Assembly (NCBI GenBank): GCA_947588965.1
Contig: CANQAN010000001.1
Span: 217,408-281,407, forward strand
Source of the DNA: an uncultured Helicobacteraceae bacterium
Lineage (GTDB): Bacteria > Campylobacterota > Campylobacteria > Campylobacterales > Helicobacteraceae
Length of the DNA: 64,000 bases
Direction of reading: 5' to 3'
The notes under the pieces are model-generated. The model had not been told where the DNA came from, made no database searches, and was given only the letters and a program-made list of their open reading frames with translations. The translations under genes and the position numbers were made by a program. Positions 11,000 to 19,256 of the stretch are shown here, one piece after another (position 1 is the stretch's first letter; each line of letters begins with the position of its first letter).

Positions 11000-11380
11000 A
11001 TGAGTGTGTTTGAAAAAATCATTAGAGGCGAGATTCCTTGTAATAAGGTTTTAGAAAATGACGAATTTCTAGCATTTCATGATATTGCTCCAAAGGCTCC
11101 TGTGCATGTGTTGGCGATTCCTAAGAAGTTTGCAAAAGACTTTCAAGAACTGAATCCTCAAGAAATGATCGGACTTACAAGCTTCATTCAAGAAGTCGCT
11201 CGTGTGCTGGGCTTAGATAAAAGTGGCTATCGTCTCATTAGCAACGTCGGTGTTGATGGCGGACAAGAGATTCCCTATTTGCATTTCCATATTTTAGGGG
11301 GGGCGAAATTGCGCTGGGATAATCTCGCACAAAATATCTCCGAAGCACAACGTTTAGAAGAAGCTAAACGCGGCATGTGA
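11000..11380 (+). CDS. HIT-family nucleotide-binding protein (HinT-like)
   Basis: A small purine-nucleotide phosphoramidase/hydrolase of the histidine-triad family. The active-site triad is in the form HFHILGG (His-x-His-x-x), preceded by the phosphate-binding segment GYRLISNVGVDGGQEIPYLH. I chose the ATG at 11000 (MSVFEKI) because AAAGGAT sits 5-6 bases upstream; the in-frame ATG at 10994 lies inside that ribosome-binding site. Length is then 126 residues, typical for the family. A YciI-like gene follows after 28 bases and is probably cotranscribed. Confidence 0.92.
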   Translation: MSVFEKIIRGEIPCNKVLENDEFLAFHDIAPKAPVHVLAIPKKFAKDFQELNPQEMIGLTSFIQEVARVLGLDKSGYRLISNVGVDGGQEIPYLHFHILGGAKLRWDNLAQNISEAQRLEEAKRGM

Positions 11381-11408
11381 TTGTATTTTCAACCCCAAAG
11401 GAGTAGGC

Positions 11409-11705
11409 ATGAAAAACTTATTTGTCATTCTCATCACTTACCAAAAATCACTAGAAGAAATTGAACTCATACTTCCCAAACATCGCGACTTTCTTAGAAA
11501 GGGCTATGAGAGTGGGAATCTCCTTGCAAGTGGCCCACAGAATCCAAAGACAGGTGGAATCGTCATTGGCACTTTTGATTCTAAAGAATCCGCAGAGACT
11601 TTTTTTAAATACGACCCTTACGCACAAAATGAAGTTGCAACTTACCAATTTCTAGAATTTACACCCGTGCTGCACAGCACAATCCTTAAGGATTTCTTAG
11701 AATAA
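11409..11705 (+). CDS. YciI family protein
   Basis: A 98-residue ferredoxin-like alpha/beta protein of the YciI/muconolactone-isomerase-like family. Visible family features are the HRDFLRKGYESGNLLASGP segment with its histidine, and KYDPYAQNEVATYQ near the C-terminus. Members are dimeric and their biochemical role is mostly unknown. AAAGGAG lies a few bases before the ATG. It is followed by a strong hairpin terminator. Confidence 0.85.
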   Translation: MKNLFVILITYQKSLEEIELILPKHRDFLRKGYESGNLLASGPQNPKTGGIVIGTFDSKESAETFFKYDPYAQNEVATYQFLEFTPVLHSTILKDFLE

Positions 11706-11708
11706 CTC

Positions 11709-11746
11709 AACACAAAAGGATTCCGCGCAAACTTCCTTTTGTGTTT
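11709..11746 (+). terminator. Hairpin terminator after the YciI gene
   Basis: A perfect 12-bp inverted repeat (arms 11709-11720 and 11734-11745) is followed by T residues. It closes the HIT-YciI unit. Because the stem is symmetric and A-rich on its left arm, it probably also stops transcription arriving leftward from the glycosyltransferase gene. Confidence 0.75.
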
Positions 11747-11760
11747 TGCGCGTTTATGTC

Positions 11761-12723
11761 CTAATGCACTCCAAATCTCTCTTTGCGCATTCTGTCAAAA
11801 TTCTGAAGCGCTTGAATGTTGGCTTGACATTCTTGCTCATATTCTAAGAATTCTTTGATTTTAGGACGTAATTTCTCATCGCTTAGAGAGTCCAAATAGC
11901 TTAAGAGATTGTTGCGCACTCTTAAATACATCTCAAGAGATGTCCATAGGAAGACGATCTGCCTGAAATATTCCCACATATCGCGCCAAAACAAAAGACT
12001 ATCAAAACTCTGCTTGAGTGAATCTTTAGAACTAAACAATCCACTTCCACTGTAGCGATAGACGGATCCCACTTTAGAGCTGTGATAGGCCTTGCCCTGC
12101 GAGAGGGCTAAGAAATTTCTAAAGCTATCGGCACGACAAGATTGTCGCATTCTCTCCGAAGAGGGATTTTGAAGTTTAGAGAGATTGTCCTTTAATATCG
12201 TGCTTCTGAAAAATGAGCTGGAAGTGTGTCCCATAATTGCCCCCCCCCCCGCACAGAAGTGAGAGTAGTCGCAGACACAATCATTAGGATAATCCACATA
12301 GATTTTTTCTTCTGTGTTGGATTTAAGAAGTGTTTTTTCTTGATAGCTTGTGAAGTCTCTGTGAGACTCTAAGAAAGTTATGGCATCTTGGATTTTTGTT
12401 TTGCTAATCCAATAGTCATCGGGATCGAGGACGGTGAAGTATTTTGATTTGATAAGCGCATACATTCTATAGATTTGATGAGCGAGGCCTTGATTTTCTT
12501 TTGTTTCAAGGAGTTTAATGCAAGGATTCTTGCTTTGATATTCTTTGACAATCTCCACGCTTTTATCCTTAGAGGCATCATCGGCAATAAGAATCTCATA
12601 GGGAATATCTGTCTCTTGCATGAGGATAGAATCTAGTGTCTCTTTGAGTGTGGTTTCTTTATTATAAAGTGGCACAAGAATCGTTAAGAGGGGATTTGTT
12701 TGTCTTTTTGTCTGCTTTGGCAT
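11761..12723 (-). CDS. Family 2 glycosyltransferase, poly-G phase-variable, copy 1 (in frame)
   Basis: A GT-A fold transferase of 320 residues from the ATG at 12723, chosen because AAGGAG lies 6 bases upstream. The N-terminus LTILVPLYNKE and the nucleotide-sugar segment IADDASKDKS (about residues 46-55) are diagnostic of GT2. The metal-binding acidic motif is LDPDDYW (about 99-105). At residues 158-161 the coding strand contains 11 consecutive G (12240-12250 on the + strand as C). With 11 G the frame is intact, so this copy is ON. It follows the epimerase gene by 29 bases and was probably the original member of that operon. Likely role: adding a sugar to lipooligosaccharide, capsule or another surface glycan; the acceptor is unknown. 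Confidence 0.88.
   Translation of the reverse strand: MPKQTKRQTNPLLTILVPLYNKETTLKETLDSILMQETDIPYEILIADDASKDKSVEIVKEYQSKNPCIKLLETKENQGLAHQIYRMYALIKSKYFTVLDPDDYWISKTKIQDAITFLESHRDFTSYQEKTLLKSNTEEKIYVDYPNDCVCDYSHFCAGGGAIMGHTSSSFFRSTILKDNLSKLQNPSSERMRQSCRADSFRNFLALSQGKAYHSSKVGSVYRYSGSGLFSSKDSLKQSFDSLLFWRDMWEYFRQIVFLWTSLEMYLRVRNNLLSYLDSLSDEKLRPKIKEFLEYEQECQANIQALQNFDRMRKERFGVH
12240..12250. repeat. Homopolymeric C11/G11 tract in glycosyltransferase copy 1
   Basis: Eleven consecutive C on the + strand, coding for glycines in the glycosyltransferase. Tracts of this kind slip during replication and act as phase-variation switches in Campylobacter and Helicobacter. Gain or loss of one base would truncate the protein shortly after residue 161. 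Confidence 0.9.
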
Positions 12724-12752
12724 CAACACTCCTTTATGTGACTTGTCGCACT

Positions 12753-13805
12753 CTAAACTTTAAAAAACGCTCGATACCACGCAATGAAATTTTTAATCCC
12801 TGTTTGAATGCTCGTCTGTGGCTTGTACCCAAGCTCTTCAACCAAATCATCAACATTTGCATAAGTTGCAGGGACGTCGCCGGGCTGCAGAGGCAACAGA
12901 TTCTTTTGCGCCTCAATCCCAAGCTCCTTTTCAATGGCTTGTATGAAATCCATAAGCAAGACGGGGTTGTTATTCCCGATATTGTAGATTTTATAGGGAG
13001 CCTTTGAACTGTGGGGGTTTGGATTCTTACCACTCCAGAGAGGATCGGGCTGTGCGTTATTATCAAGCACACGAACAACCCCTTCCACAATGTCATCGAC
13101 ATAGGTAAAATCGCGCCGCATTTCTCCATAATTAAACACATCAATGGCTTTTCCCTCTAAAATCGCCTTCGTGAATAAAAATAGAGCCATATCAGGCCTC
13201 CCCCAAGGACCATAAACAGTAAAAAAGCGCAATCCCGTTGTGGGCAACCCAAAAAGATAGGAATAGGTGTGTGCCATGAGTTCATTGCTCTTTTTACTCG
13301 CGGCATAGAGACTGATAGGATGATCGACATTATCGCTTGTACTAAAGGGCATATTTTCATTAAGCCCATAAACTGATGAGCTTGAAGCATACGCCAAATG
13401 CGCAACCTTGTGGTGTCTGCAAGCTTCTAGAATATTCACAAACCCTATAAGATTGCTCTCCACATACGCATAGGGATTCACTAAAGAATAGCGCACGCCC
13501 GCTTGTGCGGCTAAATTACAAACTTTATCAAATTTTTCATTTTCAAAGAGCCTAAAAAGATTCTCTCTGTCCTCTAGCTTGAGCTGTATAAAGCGATAGT
13601 TTGGATATTTGCGACTTGTTATGAGATGATTATAGGCTATCTCACTTTGCGTGATTCCCGCTTCTTCAAGGCGTCCATACTTGATTCTCACATCATAATA
13701 ATCATTGATGCAATCCAATCCAACAACCTCATCCCCACGTTCTAACAGAGCCTTTGCAAGAAATGAACCAATAAACCCTGCTGTTCCTGTAACTAAAAAC
13801 TTCAT
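12753..13805 (-). CDS. NAD-dependent epimerase, UDP-glucuronate 4-epimerase type
   Basis: An extended short-chain dehydrogenase/reductase of 350 residues. The N-terminal NAD loop is TGTAGFIGS (residues 6-14) and the catalytic tyrosine/lysine pair is YAASKK. The sequence [17 protein letters not shown] is characteristic of the UDP-glucuronate epimerase branch (LspL/CapI-like), with a GPWGRPDMA substrate loop later on. It would interconvert UDP-glucuronate and UDP-galacturonate or a similar sugar for surface polysaccharide. It overlaps the upstream aminotransferase gene by 4 bases and precedes glycosyltransferase copy 1. Family sure, exact substrate not. Confidence 0.88.
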   Translation of the reverse strand: MKFLVTGTAGFIGSFLAKALLERGDEVVGLDCINDYYDVRIKYGRLEEAGITQSEIAYNHLITSRKYPNYRFIQLKLEDRENLFRLFENEKFDKVCNLAAQAGVRYSLVNPYAYVESNLIGFVNILEACRHHKVAHLAYASSSSVYGLNENMPFSTSDNVDHPISLYAASKKSNELMAHTYSYLFGLPTTGLRFFTVYGPWGRPDMALFLFTKAILEGKAIDVFNYGEMRRDFTYVDDIVEGVVRVLDNNAQPDPLWSGKNPNPHSSKAPYKIYNIGNNNPVLLMDFIQAIEKELGIEAQKNLLPLQPGDVPATYANVDDLVEELGYKPQTSIQTGIKNFIAWYRAFFKV

Positions 13806-14917
13806 TGTTTGATGACCCTAAAATATTGTTCTATGAAAATCTGATTGGCAAGCCCATTGAATTTGCGCATACCCAGCTTATTTAAGCACAATTCCACTGC
13901 ATTGACGACCCAAGAAATTTCACTGATATCCACAAGCCCCATGTGGTTGATTCTAAATATCTTACCTTTTAGAATATCTTGCCCTCCTGCGACGTTTACG
14001 TTGAATCTTTCCTTTAGAACTTTCCGAATCTTATCACTTTCTTCGTGATAGACACAAGTCATTGAAAGGGCTGGAATCGTCGGATAGATTTTCAATCCTA
14101 TGCCTTCCATTGCCGCATCACACGCTAAAGAACGTGCTTTTGTCTGATGATAAATCATATCAATCCCTATTTCTCTTGCTCTCTCTAAAAACGCACAAAG
14201 CCCTATAATAATCGTCGTTGGTGCAGTCCAAGCCGTCGTATTTTTGACTTGATTCTTCAATTCTGTCTTGAGGTTAAAATAGAATCCCACATCGCGCTCT
14301 TGTATCTTTTCTATTGCCTTTTCACTCAATCCAATAATACTAAGTCCGGGGGGCAACATAAAAGCCTTTTGCGATCCACCAATGAGTGCATCCACGCAAC
14401 TCACATCAAGTGGCTCCACACCCATAGCTGTAATGGCATCAACAATCACTAAGATGTTAGGATTATATTCCTTCACCGCTTTTGCGATCAGCTCATAGGC
14501 ATGGCGCAACCCCCCAGCACTCTCACACACTTGCATACAGAGCGCATCCACATCGGGATTCTGCTCTAAAGCCTCTAAAACTTCCTCTAAACTCGCGGGA
14601 ATATCCCAAGAATTCTTAATCTCCACGTTTGGAATCTTAAAAGCCTTTGCGATTTTTCCAAATCTCTCACCAAATTTTCCACTATTAATGCTTAAGAGCT
14701 TTTTAGCACAAAGAGAGGTTACGCAAGCCTCCATCGCTCCACTGCCCGAGCTTGCCAACATTAAAACTTCAGGCATCTCAATGAGTTCTTTCAGATATTC
14801 ACGTGTCCTTGCGAAAATCTCCTCAAATTCAGATGTGCGATGATGAATCGTAGGCATACCCATAGCAGTGCGTATAAACTCTGGGACAGGAGTGGGTCCG
14901 GGCGTAAAGAGTAGCAT
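13802..14917 (-). CDS. Class V aminotransferase, alanine--glyoxylate/serine--pyruvate family
   Basis: A PLP enzyme of 371 residues. The N-terminus [11 protein letters not shown] and IHHRTSEFE are typical of the alanine-glyoxylate aminotransferase branch. The PLP lysine is in [12 protein letters not shown], after the DAITAMG aspartate. It overlaps the epimerase gene by 4 bases, so the two are cotranslated. That makes amino-sugar or amino-acid supply for the same glycan possible, but a general metabolic role is equally likely. The gene is divergent from the HD-domain gene across about 100 bases. Confidence 0.85.
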   Translation of the reverse strand: MLLFTPGPTPVPEFIRTAMGMPTIHHRTSEFEEIFARTREYLKELIEMPEVLMLASSGSGAMEACVTSLCAKKLLSINSGKFGERFGKIAKAFKIPNVEIKNSWDIPASLEEVLEALEQNPDVDALCMQVCESAGGLRHAYELIAKAVKEYNPNILVIVDAITAMGVEPLDVSCVDALIGGSQKAFMLPPGLSIIGLSEKAIEKIQERDVGFYFNLKTELKNQVKNTTAWTAPTTIIIGLCAFLERAREIGIDMIYHQTKARSLACDAAMEGIGLKIYPTIPALSMTCVYHEESDKIRKVLKERFNVNVAGGQDILKGKIFRINHMGLVDISEISWVVNAVELCLNKLGMRKFNGLANQIFIEQYFRVIKQ

Positions 14918-15007
14918 TAAGATTCCTTAAATAAAAAGCTTCCCCACATTATAATACAAAATAAGCTAAACATTCAATTAAGAAACTCACAAGAAAACAG
15001 ATTTTGG

Positions 15008-15013
15008 TATAAT
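15008..15013 (+). promoter_or_regulatory. Consensus -10 box for the HD-domain gene
   Basis: A perfect TATAAT preceded by TGG, so close to an extended -10. Transcription would start near 15020, only a few bases before the first ATG (15023). That leaves an almost leaderless mRNA unless the ATG at 15035 is used. Confidence 0.55.
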
Positions 15014-15022
15014 GCCACAAAA

Positions 15023-16243
15023 ATGGATAGGAAAATGGAAGAAAAAAAGCCCTCTTTAAGCTTTGAATTGTTGCGCAAGATTTTTATCGCAGCCCATATG
15101 CGCAGATGGAATGATCAAGCCACCCCCATAGAACTTTTAGAGCTTGACAAACAAGCGCACAAAATGGTGATAGCCTATCTGTTAGCACATTTTGAAATAT
15201 TAGAAAATCAGCGCACAATAGACTTTGAAACACTCATCTTACAATTTTGTTATGAATTTTTAGAACGTGTCATTCTCACAGATATCAAACCCCCCGTCTT
15301 TCACAAACTCACCAAAACGCATAACAAAGCCCTCGTAGATTTTGTTTGTCAGCGCTTAAAGCCCGACATTGAATGCTTTGGATTCCTAGAATCCATGCAT
15401 GAGTATCTCTGTGATAAAACAACAAATCTTGAAAAAGAGATTCTTAAAGCCGCGCATTATTATGCTTCTAAATGGGAATTTGACATCATTTATCACTTCA
15501 ATCCCCATCTCTACGATGTGCAAAATATCAAAAACATCATTGATGCACAAGTGCAAGAGTATTATCATTTAGCGGGAATCAAAAAAATCATTCTCTACAA
15601 AGAAACAAGGGAACTTGTCAATATGTTTGGACAATTGCGCTTCCAAAAACGTTGGAGCCAAACTCCGCGCGTCCCCTGCACTTCTGTGCTTGGACACACT
15701 TTAATCGTTGCGCTTTGTGCGTATCTTTTAGGCTATGATTTGCCCTTTTCAAAGTCCATGCAGATTCAACACTTCTTTTGTGGATTATTCCATGATTTAC
15801 CCGAGATTCTTACGCGCGACATTATCGCCCCTGTGAAAAAGAGCATTCAAGGTCTTGATGAACTCCTCAAGCAGATTGAAGAGGAGGCTGTGAGAGACAA
15901 GATTCTCAATAACGTACCAAAATCCATCGCACAAGAAATTATTTATTACACGCAAAATGAATTTTCAAATCGCTACAAAAAGAACGGAATCACGTACTTG
16001 TGCAAAGAAAGCGGTGAAGAATTTTTAAATATTCTTGACAGCTCTACAGAGATTCCGATTTTTGGTGAGTTTTTGAAATATTGCGATCATTTAAGCGCAT
16101 TCTTGGAGGCAAAACTCTCCATAATGCACGGAATCAAAAGCCCCGAACTTATAGAAGGAGCAGAGAATCTCAAAAACTCTTATAAGGATAAAATATTATG
16201 CGGCGTGGATTTGGGCTACATTTTCCGCGCATTTGGAGAGTGA
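15023..16243 (+). CDS. HD-domain phosphohydrolase-like protein
   Basis: A 406-residue protein with a metal-dependent HD fold in its second half. A histidine in SVLGHTLIVAL is followed by FFCGLFHDLPE, which holds the His-Asp doublet, and an acidic residue later in KYCDHLSAF. The arrangement recalls YfbR-like nucleotidases and other HD hydrolases, but the N-terminal 190 residues are unfamiliar. The start is uncertain: ATG 15023 would be almost leaderless given the TATAAT at 15008, and ATG 15035 has only a cramped AGGA. It overlaps or abuts the downstream TRIC-family gene, suggesting one transcript. Confidence 0.75.
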   Translation: MDRKMEEKKPSLSFELLRKIFIAAHMRRWNDQATPIELLELDKQAHKMVIAYLLAHFEILENQRTIDFETLILQFCYEFLERVILTDIKPPVFHKLTKTHNKALVDFVCQRLKPDIECFGFLESMHEYLCDKTTNLEKEILKAAHYYASKWEFDIIYHFNPHLYDVQNIKNIIDAQVQEYYHLAGIKKIILYKETRELVNMFGQLRFQKRWSQTPRVPCTSVLGHTLIVALCAYLLGYDLPFSKSMQIQHFFCGLFHDLPEILTRDIIAPVKKSIQGLDELLKQIEEEAVRDKILNNVPKSIAQEIIYYTQNEFSNRYKKNGITYLCKESGEEFLNILDSSTEIPIFGEFLKYCDHLSAFLEAKLSIMHGIKSPELIEGAENLKNSYKDKILCGVDLGYIFRAFGE

Positions 16244-16245
16244 AG

Positions 16246-16866
16246 TTGCTGACAATTTTATACATCATAGGAATCACAGCAGAAGGAATGACGGGCGCAC
16301 TTGCTGCTGGCAGACACAATATGGATTGGTTTGGTGTCTTGTTTATCGCTTGTGTCACAGCTCTTGGGGGAGGATCTATACGTGATGTTTTGTTTGGAAT
16401 GTATCCGCTTACTTGGGTAGCTCACCCCGAATATCTCGCGATTATTTGCATTTCAGCACTTTTAACCATGAAAATCCCATACTTTGTGGTGAAATTTGAG
16501 CGCACTTTTTTGCTTTTAGACGCCTTGGGTTTAGCTGTTTTTAGCGTGATTGGCGCAAGAGTTGGCTTAGATTTGCATCCAAGTGGCGTTATGGCCATCA
16601 CAGGAGCGATTATCACAGGAATCTTTGGGGGGATATTACGCGATATATTTTGTGCGCGGATTCCGCTGGTATTCCAAAAAGAACTCTATGCGAGTGTCGC
16701 CCTCCTCGTTGGGGGGCTGTATGTGGCCTTTTATTTTATCAACACACACTATCGCATACTCTCTGAAAATTCTATCATTCTCATATGTATCGCAGTAGGC
16801 TTTAGCGCACGTCTGATTGCAATTCGCTATCACTTAGGATTGCCGACTTTTAAATTCCAAAATTAG
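16246..16866 (+). CDS. TRIC-family (UPF0126) membrane channel protein
   Basis: A polytopic inner-membrane protein made of two repeated halves of about three membrane spans. Each half has a glycine-rich signature: GGGSIRDVLFG and GGILRDIFCARIP. This is the bacterial trimeric intracellular cation channel family, which conducts K+/Na+. Start choice: the TTG at 16246 sits 7 bases after GGAG, whereas GTG 16240 is too close and ATG 16198 would add a non-membrane leader overlapping the HD gene. Its stop lies 3 bases from the edge of glycosyltransferase repeat copy 2. Confidence 0.85.
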   Translation: MLTILYIIGITAEGMTGALAAGRHNMDWFGVLFIACVTALGGGSIRDVLFGMYPLTWVAHPEYLAIICISALLTMKIPYFVVKFERTFLLLDALGLAVFSVIGARVGLDLHPSGVMAITGAIITGIFGGILRDIFCARIPLVFQKELYASVALLVGGLYVAFYFINTHYRILSENSIILICIAVGFSARLIAIRYHLGLPTFKFQN

Positions 16867-16869
16867 ACC

Positions 16870-17832
16870 CTAATGCACTCCAAATCTCTCTTTGCGCATT
16901 CTGTCAAAATTCTGAAGCGCTTGAATGTTGGCTTGACATTCTTGCTCATATTCTAAGAATTCTTTGATTTTAGGACGTAATTTCTCATCGCTTAGAGAGT
17001 CCAAATAGCTTAAGAGATTGTTGCGCACTCTTAAATACATCTCAAGAGATGTCCATAGGAAGACGATCTGCCTGAAATATTCCCACATATCGCGCCAAAA
17101 CAAAAGACTATCAAAACTCTGCTTGAGTGAATCTTTAGAACTAAACAATCCACTTCCACTGTAGCGATAGACGGATCCCACTTTAGAGCTGTGATAGGCC
17201 TTGCCCTGCGAGAGGGCTAAGAAATTTCTAAAGCTATCGGCACGACAAGATTGTCGCATTCTCTCCGAAGAGGGATTTTGAAGTTTAGAGAGATTGTCCT
17301 TTAATATCGTGCTTCTGAAAAATGAGCTGGAAGTGTGTCCCATAATTGCCCCCCCCCCCGCACAGAAGTGAGAGTAGTCGCAGACACAATCATTAGGATA
17401 ATCCACATAGATTTTTTCTTCTGTGTTGGATTTAAGAAGTGTTTTTTCTTGATAGCTTGTGAAGTCTCTGTGAGACTCTAAGAAAGTTATGGCATCTTGG
17501 ATTTTTGTTTTGCTAATCCAATAGTCATCGGGATCGAGGACGGTGAAGTATTTTGATTTGATAAGCGCATACATTCTATAGATTTGATGAGCGAGGCCTT
17601 GATTTTCTTTTGTTTCAAGGAGTTTAATGCAAGGATTCTTGCTTTGATATTCTTTGACAATCTCCACGCTTTTATCCTTAGAGGCATCATCGGCAATAAG
17701 AATCTCATAGGGAATATCTGTCTCTTGCATGAGGATAGAATCTAGTGTCTCTTTGAGTGTGGTTTCTTTATTATAAAGTGGCACAAGAATCGTTAAGAGG
17801 GGATTTGTTTGTCTTTTTGTCTGCTTTGGCAT
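16870..17832 (-). CDS. Family 2 glycosyltransferase, poly-G phase-variable, copy 2 (in frame)
   Basis: Encodes a protein identical to that at 11761-12723 (320 residues; GT2 motifs LTILVPLYNKE and LDPDDYW). Its tract at 17349-17359 also has 11 G on the coding strand, so this copy is ON as well. Unlike copy 1 it is not preceded by sugar genes. It lies tail-to-tail with the TRIC gene and must use a promoter in 17850-18019, where a hairpin and a 12-codon leader ORF precede it. A recent duplication is the simplest origin, with copy 1, inside an operon, as the likely donor. Confidence 0.86.
   Translation of the reverse strand: MPKQTKRQTNPLLTILVPLYNKETTLKETLDSILMQETDIPYEILIADDASKDKSVEIVKEYQSKNPCIKLLETKENQGLAHQIYRMYALIKSKYFTVLDPDDYWISKTKIQDAITFLESHRDFTSYQEKTLLKSNTEEKIYVDYPNDCVCDYSHFCAGGGAIMGHTSSSFFRSTILKDNLSKLQNPSSERMRQSCRADSFRNFLALSQGKAYHSSKVGSVYRYSGSGLFSSKDSLKQSFDSLLFWRDMWEYFRQIVFLWTSLEMYLRVRNNLLSYLDSLSDEKLRPKIKEFLEYEQECQANIQALQNFDRMRKERFGVH
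17349..17359. repeat. Homopolymeric C11/G11 tract in glycosyltransferase copy 2
   Basis: Same tract length and position as in copy 1. The two copies could switch independently by slippage, or be reset to each other by gene conversion. Confidence 0.9.
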
Positions 17833-17842
17833 CAACACTCCT

Positions 17843-17881
17843 TTATAGAATATAAGCAAAAGAAGTTACAAATCTACACAT
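17843..17881 (-). other. Possible 12-codon leader ORF upstream of glycosyltransferase copy 2
   Basis: ATG at 17881 reads MCRFVTSFAYIL and stops in a TAA that overlaps the glycosyltransferase ribosome-binding site. A strong AAGGAGG lies about 9 bases before the ATG, directly after a 6-bp hairpin (17896-17912). This could be a coupled leader peptide, or the broken start of a gene displaced by the duplication. Weak evidence. Confidence 0.25.
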
Positions 17882-18019
17882 TTGCGCAAACCTCCTTGTA
17901 GAACCCCTACAATAGAGTGCGCCCTGCAACCAATACACATCCCAATTTCATGCAAGAATTTCAAAAACCTAAGTGTCCGAGATTCCACAATTTTGAAAAG
18001 CCAAAAATCCTATTTACGC

Positions 18020-18130
18020 TTATTTTACCGCGCCACTTCTGTGTGAGGGATGCTGATAGTCATTTCCTCCACAACCACTTGCTATAAACATCACACAGAT
18101 GATTCCTAACACCGCAAAAATCTTTTTCAT
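18020..18130 (-). CDS. Very small lipoprotein (36 residues)
   Basis: A short ORF with a full lipoprotein signal: Met-Lys-Lys, a hydrophobic core (IFAVLGIICVMFIA) and the lipobox ASGC, with lipidated Cys20. That leaves a mature peptide of only 17 residues. AAGGAG lies 7 bases before the ATG. It follows the YqiA-like gene by 12 bases in the same direction, so it ends the tpx-yqiA unit. The size and shape recall entericidin-like lipopeptides, but no relationship is shown. Function unknown. Confidence 0.7.
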   Translation of the reverse strand: MKKIFAVLGIICVMFIASGCGGNDYQHPSHRSGAVK

Positions 18131-18142
18131 TTTCTCTCCTTT

Positions 18143-18700
18143 TTAAGATACTTGCGCCCATTCTAAAATCACGTCTTTTTGTGCAGAAAGATTCTCAAAG
18201 CGATGCGAACCTCCCGCACTGATGACCAACTTAGAATCGCAAAAACGTCTCTTTGCCACTCTGTAGTCCAAAATGGCATCACCCTCTTGCAACAGCACAC
18301 AATAGAGGCTGTAGTCCAAAGATTCCACAAAATACTGCCTCAAGCTCTCCACCAAATCCAAACTCCAAAAAAACGACTCCCCGCTATAGGGAACAAAAAC
18401 CTTCCCAATTGCAGGAAGGAGTGTTTCATAGGCGTTAATGACAGGATTGATTAAGAGGGACTTGATTTTATATTTGTGCGCCAAAAATGTCGCATAATAC
18501 CCACCTAGCGAACTGCCAATTAAACAAAGGTTTTCTGCCTTGTATTGTGCGATTAAGGATTCCGCAAGTGCTATTGCGAGATTTGGCACATAAGGGAGAT
18601 TAGGCGTGAGCGCATCGGGAGCGAACGACACAATCTCCCTGCCCTTATCACACATCCCGACACTGCGGAATCCATGCAAATACAAAAGCGTTTTTGACAT
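18143..18700 (-). CDS. YqiA/YcfP-like alpha/beta-hydrolase (esterase)
   Basis: A 185-residue small alpha/beta-hydrolase. The opening TLLYLHGFRS is the oxyanion-side motif of the family. The nucleophile elbow is LIGSSLGGYYA (catalytic Ser near residue 64), and a late histidine in SAGGSHRFENL completes the triad, with Asp in LLQEGDAILDY. The substrate is unknown. Its start codon overlaps the tpx stop, so it is translationally coupled to tpx. Confidence 0.85.
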   Translation of the reverse strand: MSKTLLYLHGFRSVGMCDKGREIVSFAPDALTPNLPYVPNLAIALAESLIAQYKAENLCLIGSSLGGYYATFLAHKYKIKSLLINPVINAYETLLPAIGKVFVPYSGESFFWSLDLVESLRQYFVESLDYSLYCVLLQEGDAILDYRVAKRRFCDSKLVISAGGSHRFENLSAQKDVILEWAQVS

Positions 18701-19194
18701 TATTTAACCGCGTTTAATGCCGCCTCATAATTTGGTTCTGTTGTGATTTCACTCACAATCTCCTTATGAACGACATTTCCTTCGGGATTCACCACAAAAA
18801 CAGCACGTGTCAAAAGCCCCGCCAAAGGGGAGTCGGCTAAAAGCACACCATAAGCATTTCCAAAATCTTTATTCTTAAAATCGCTCAAGGCTGTAACATT
18901 TTGAATCCCCTCTGTAGAACAGAAACGTCCCTGCGCAAAAGGTAAATCCAAAGAAACAACGAACACAGAAGCATTAGGGAGTGCCGCTGCTTTTTCATTG
19001 AACTTACGTGTTTGTGTTGCACACACACCTGTATCAAGCGATGGAACGACATTTATGATCTGATATTTTCCACTTGATCCGCCAACACTTTTTAAGCTCA
19101 AATCACCTGCGACCAAATCCACTTTAGGCGCTTTATCACCAACATTGACTGCATTTCCTTTAAGAGTTACTGCATTTCCTTTAAAAGTTGCCAT
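18700..19194 (-). CDS. tpx: Thiol peroxidase (Tpx-type peroxiredoxin)
   Basis: A periplasmic- or cytoplasmic-facing atypical 2-Cys peroxiredoxin that reduces hydroperoxides with thioredoxin. The protein has 164 residues. The peroxidatic cysteine is in VPSLDTGVCATQTRKFN and the resolving cysteine in LPFAQGRFCSTEGIQN. No signal peptide. The gene is monocistronic-like at its 5' end (62 bases from tsaD) and coupled to the YqiA-like gene downstream. Confidence 0.95.
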   Translation of the reverse strand: MATFKGNAVTLKGNAVNVGDKAPKVDLVAGDLSLKSVGGSSGKYQIINVVPSLDTGVCATQTRKFNEKAAALPNASVFVVSLDLPFAQGRFCSTEGIQNVTALSDFKNKDFGNAYGVLLADSPLAGLLTRAVFVVNPEGNVVHKEIVSEITTEPNYEAALNAVK

Positions 19195-19256
19195 ACTTTT
19201 CCTTTATTCATTAAATTTTAAAACGAATATTTTAAACAACAAAACTAAAACTAACA

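Larger units (their letters stand above)
11760..12737. repeat. 978-bp direct repeat, copy 1 (glycosyltransferase cassette)
   Basis: This segment recurs at 16869-17846 in the same orientation, 5,109 bases away. It spans the whole glycosyltransferase ORF, its stop codon and its ribosome-binding site (AAAGGAG), but not the upstream flank. The two predicted proteins are identical, and every base I compared by eye agrees. Confidence 0.93.
16869..17846. repeat. 978-bp direct repeat, copy 2 (glycosyltransferase cassette)
   Basis: Second copy of the segment at 11760-12737, same orientation. It begins 3 bases after the TRIC-gene stop and ends just upstream of the ribosome-binding site. Outside these limits the flanks differ completely. 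Confidence 0.93.

Noticed and set aside
11505..11655. Overlapping ORFs on both strands of the YciI gene and many similar shadow ORFs
   Set aside because: They lie entirely within well-supported genes and lack ribosome-binding sites or recognisable protein features.
15023..15034. A leaderless mRNA for the HD-domain gene
   Set aside because: The TATAAT spacing suggests it, but the alternative ATG at 15035 is only 12 bases further in frame, so it cannot be argued from sequence alone.
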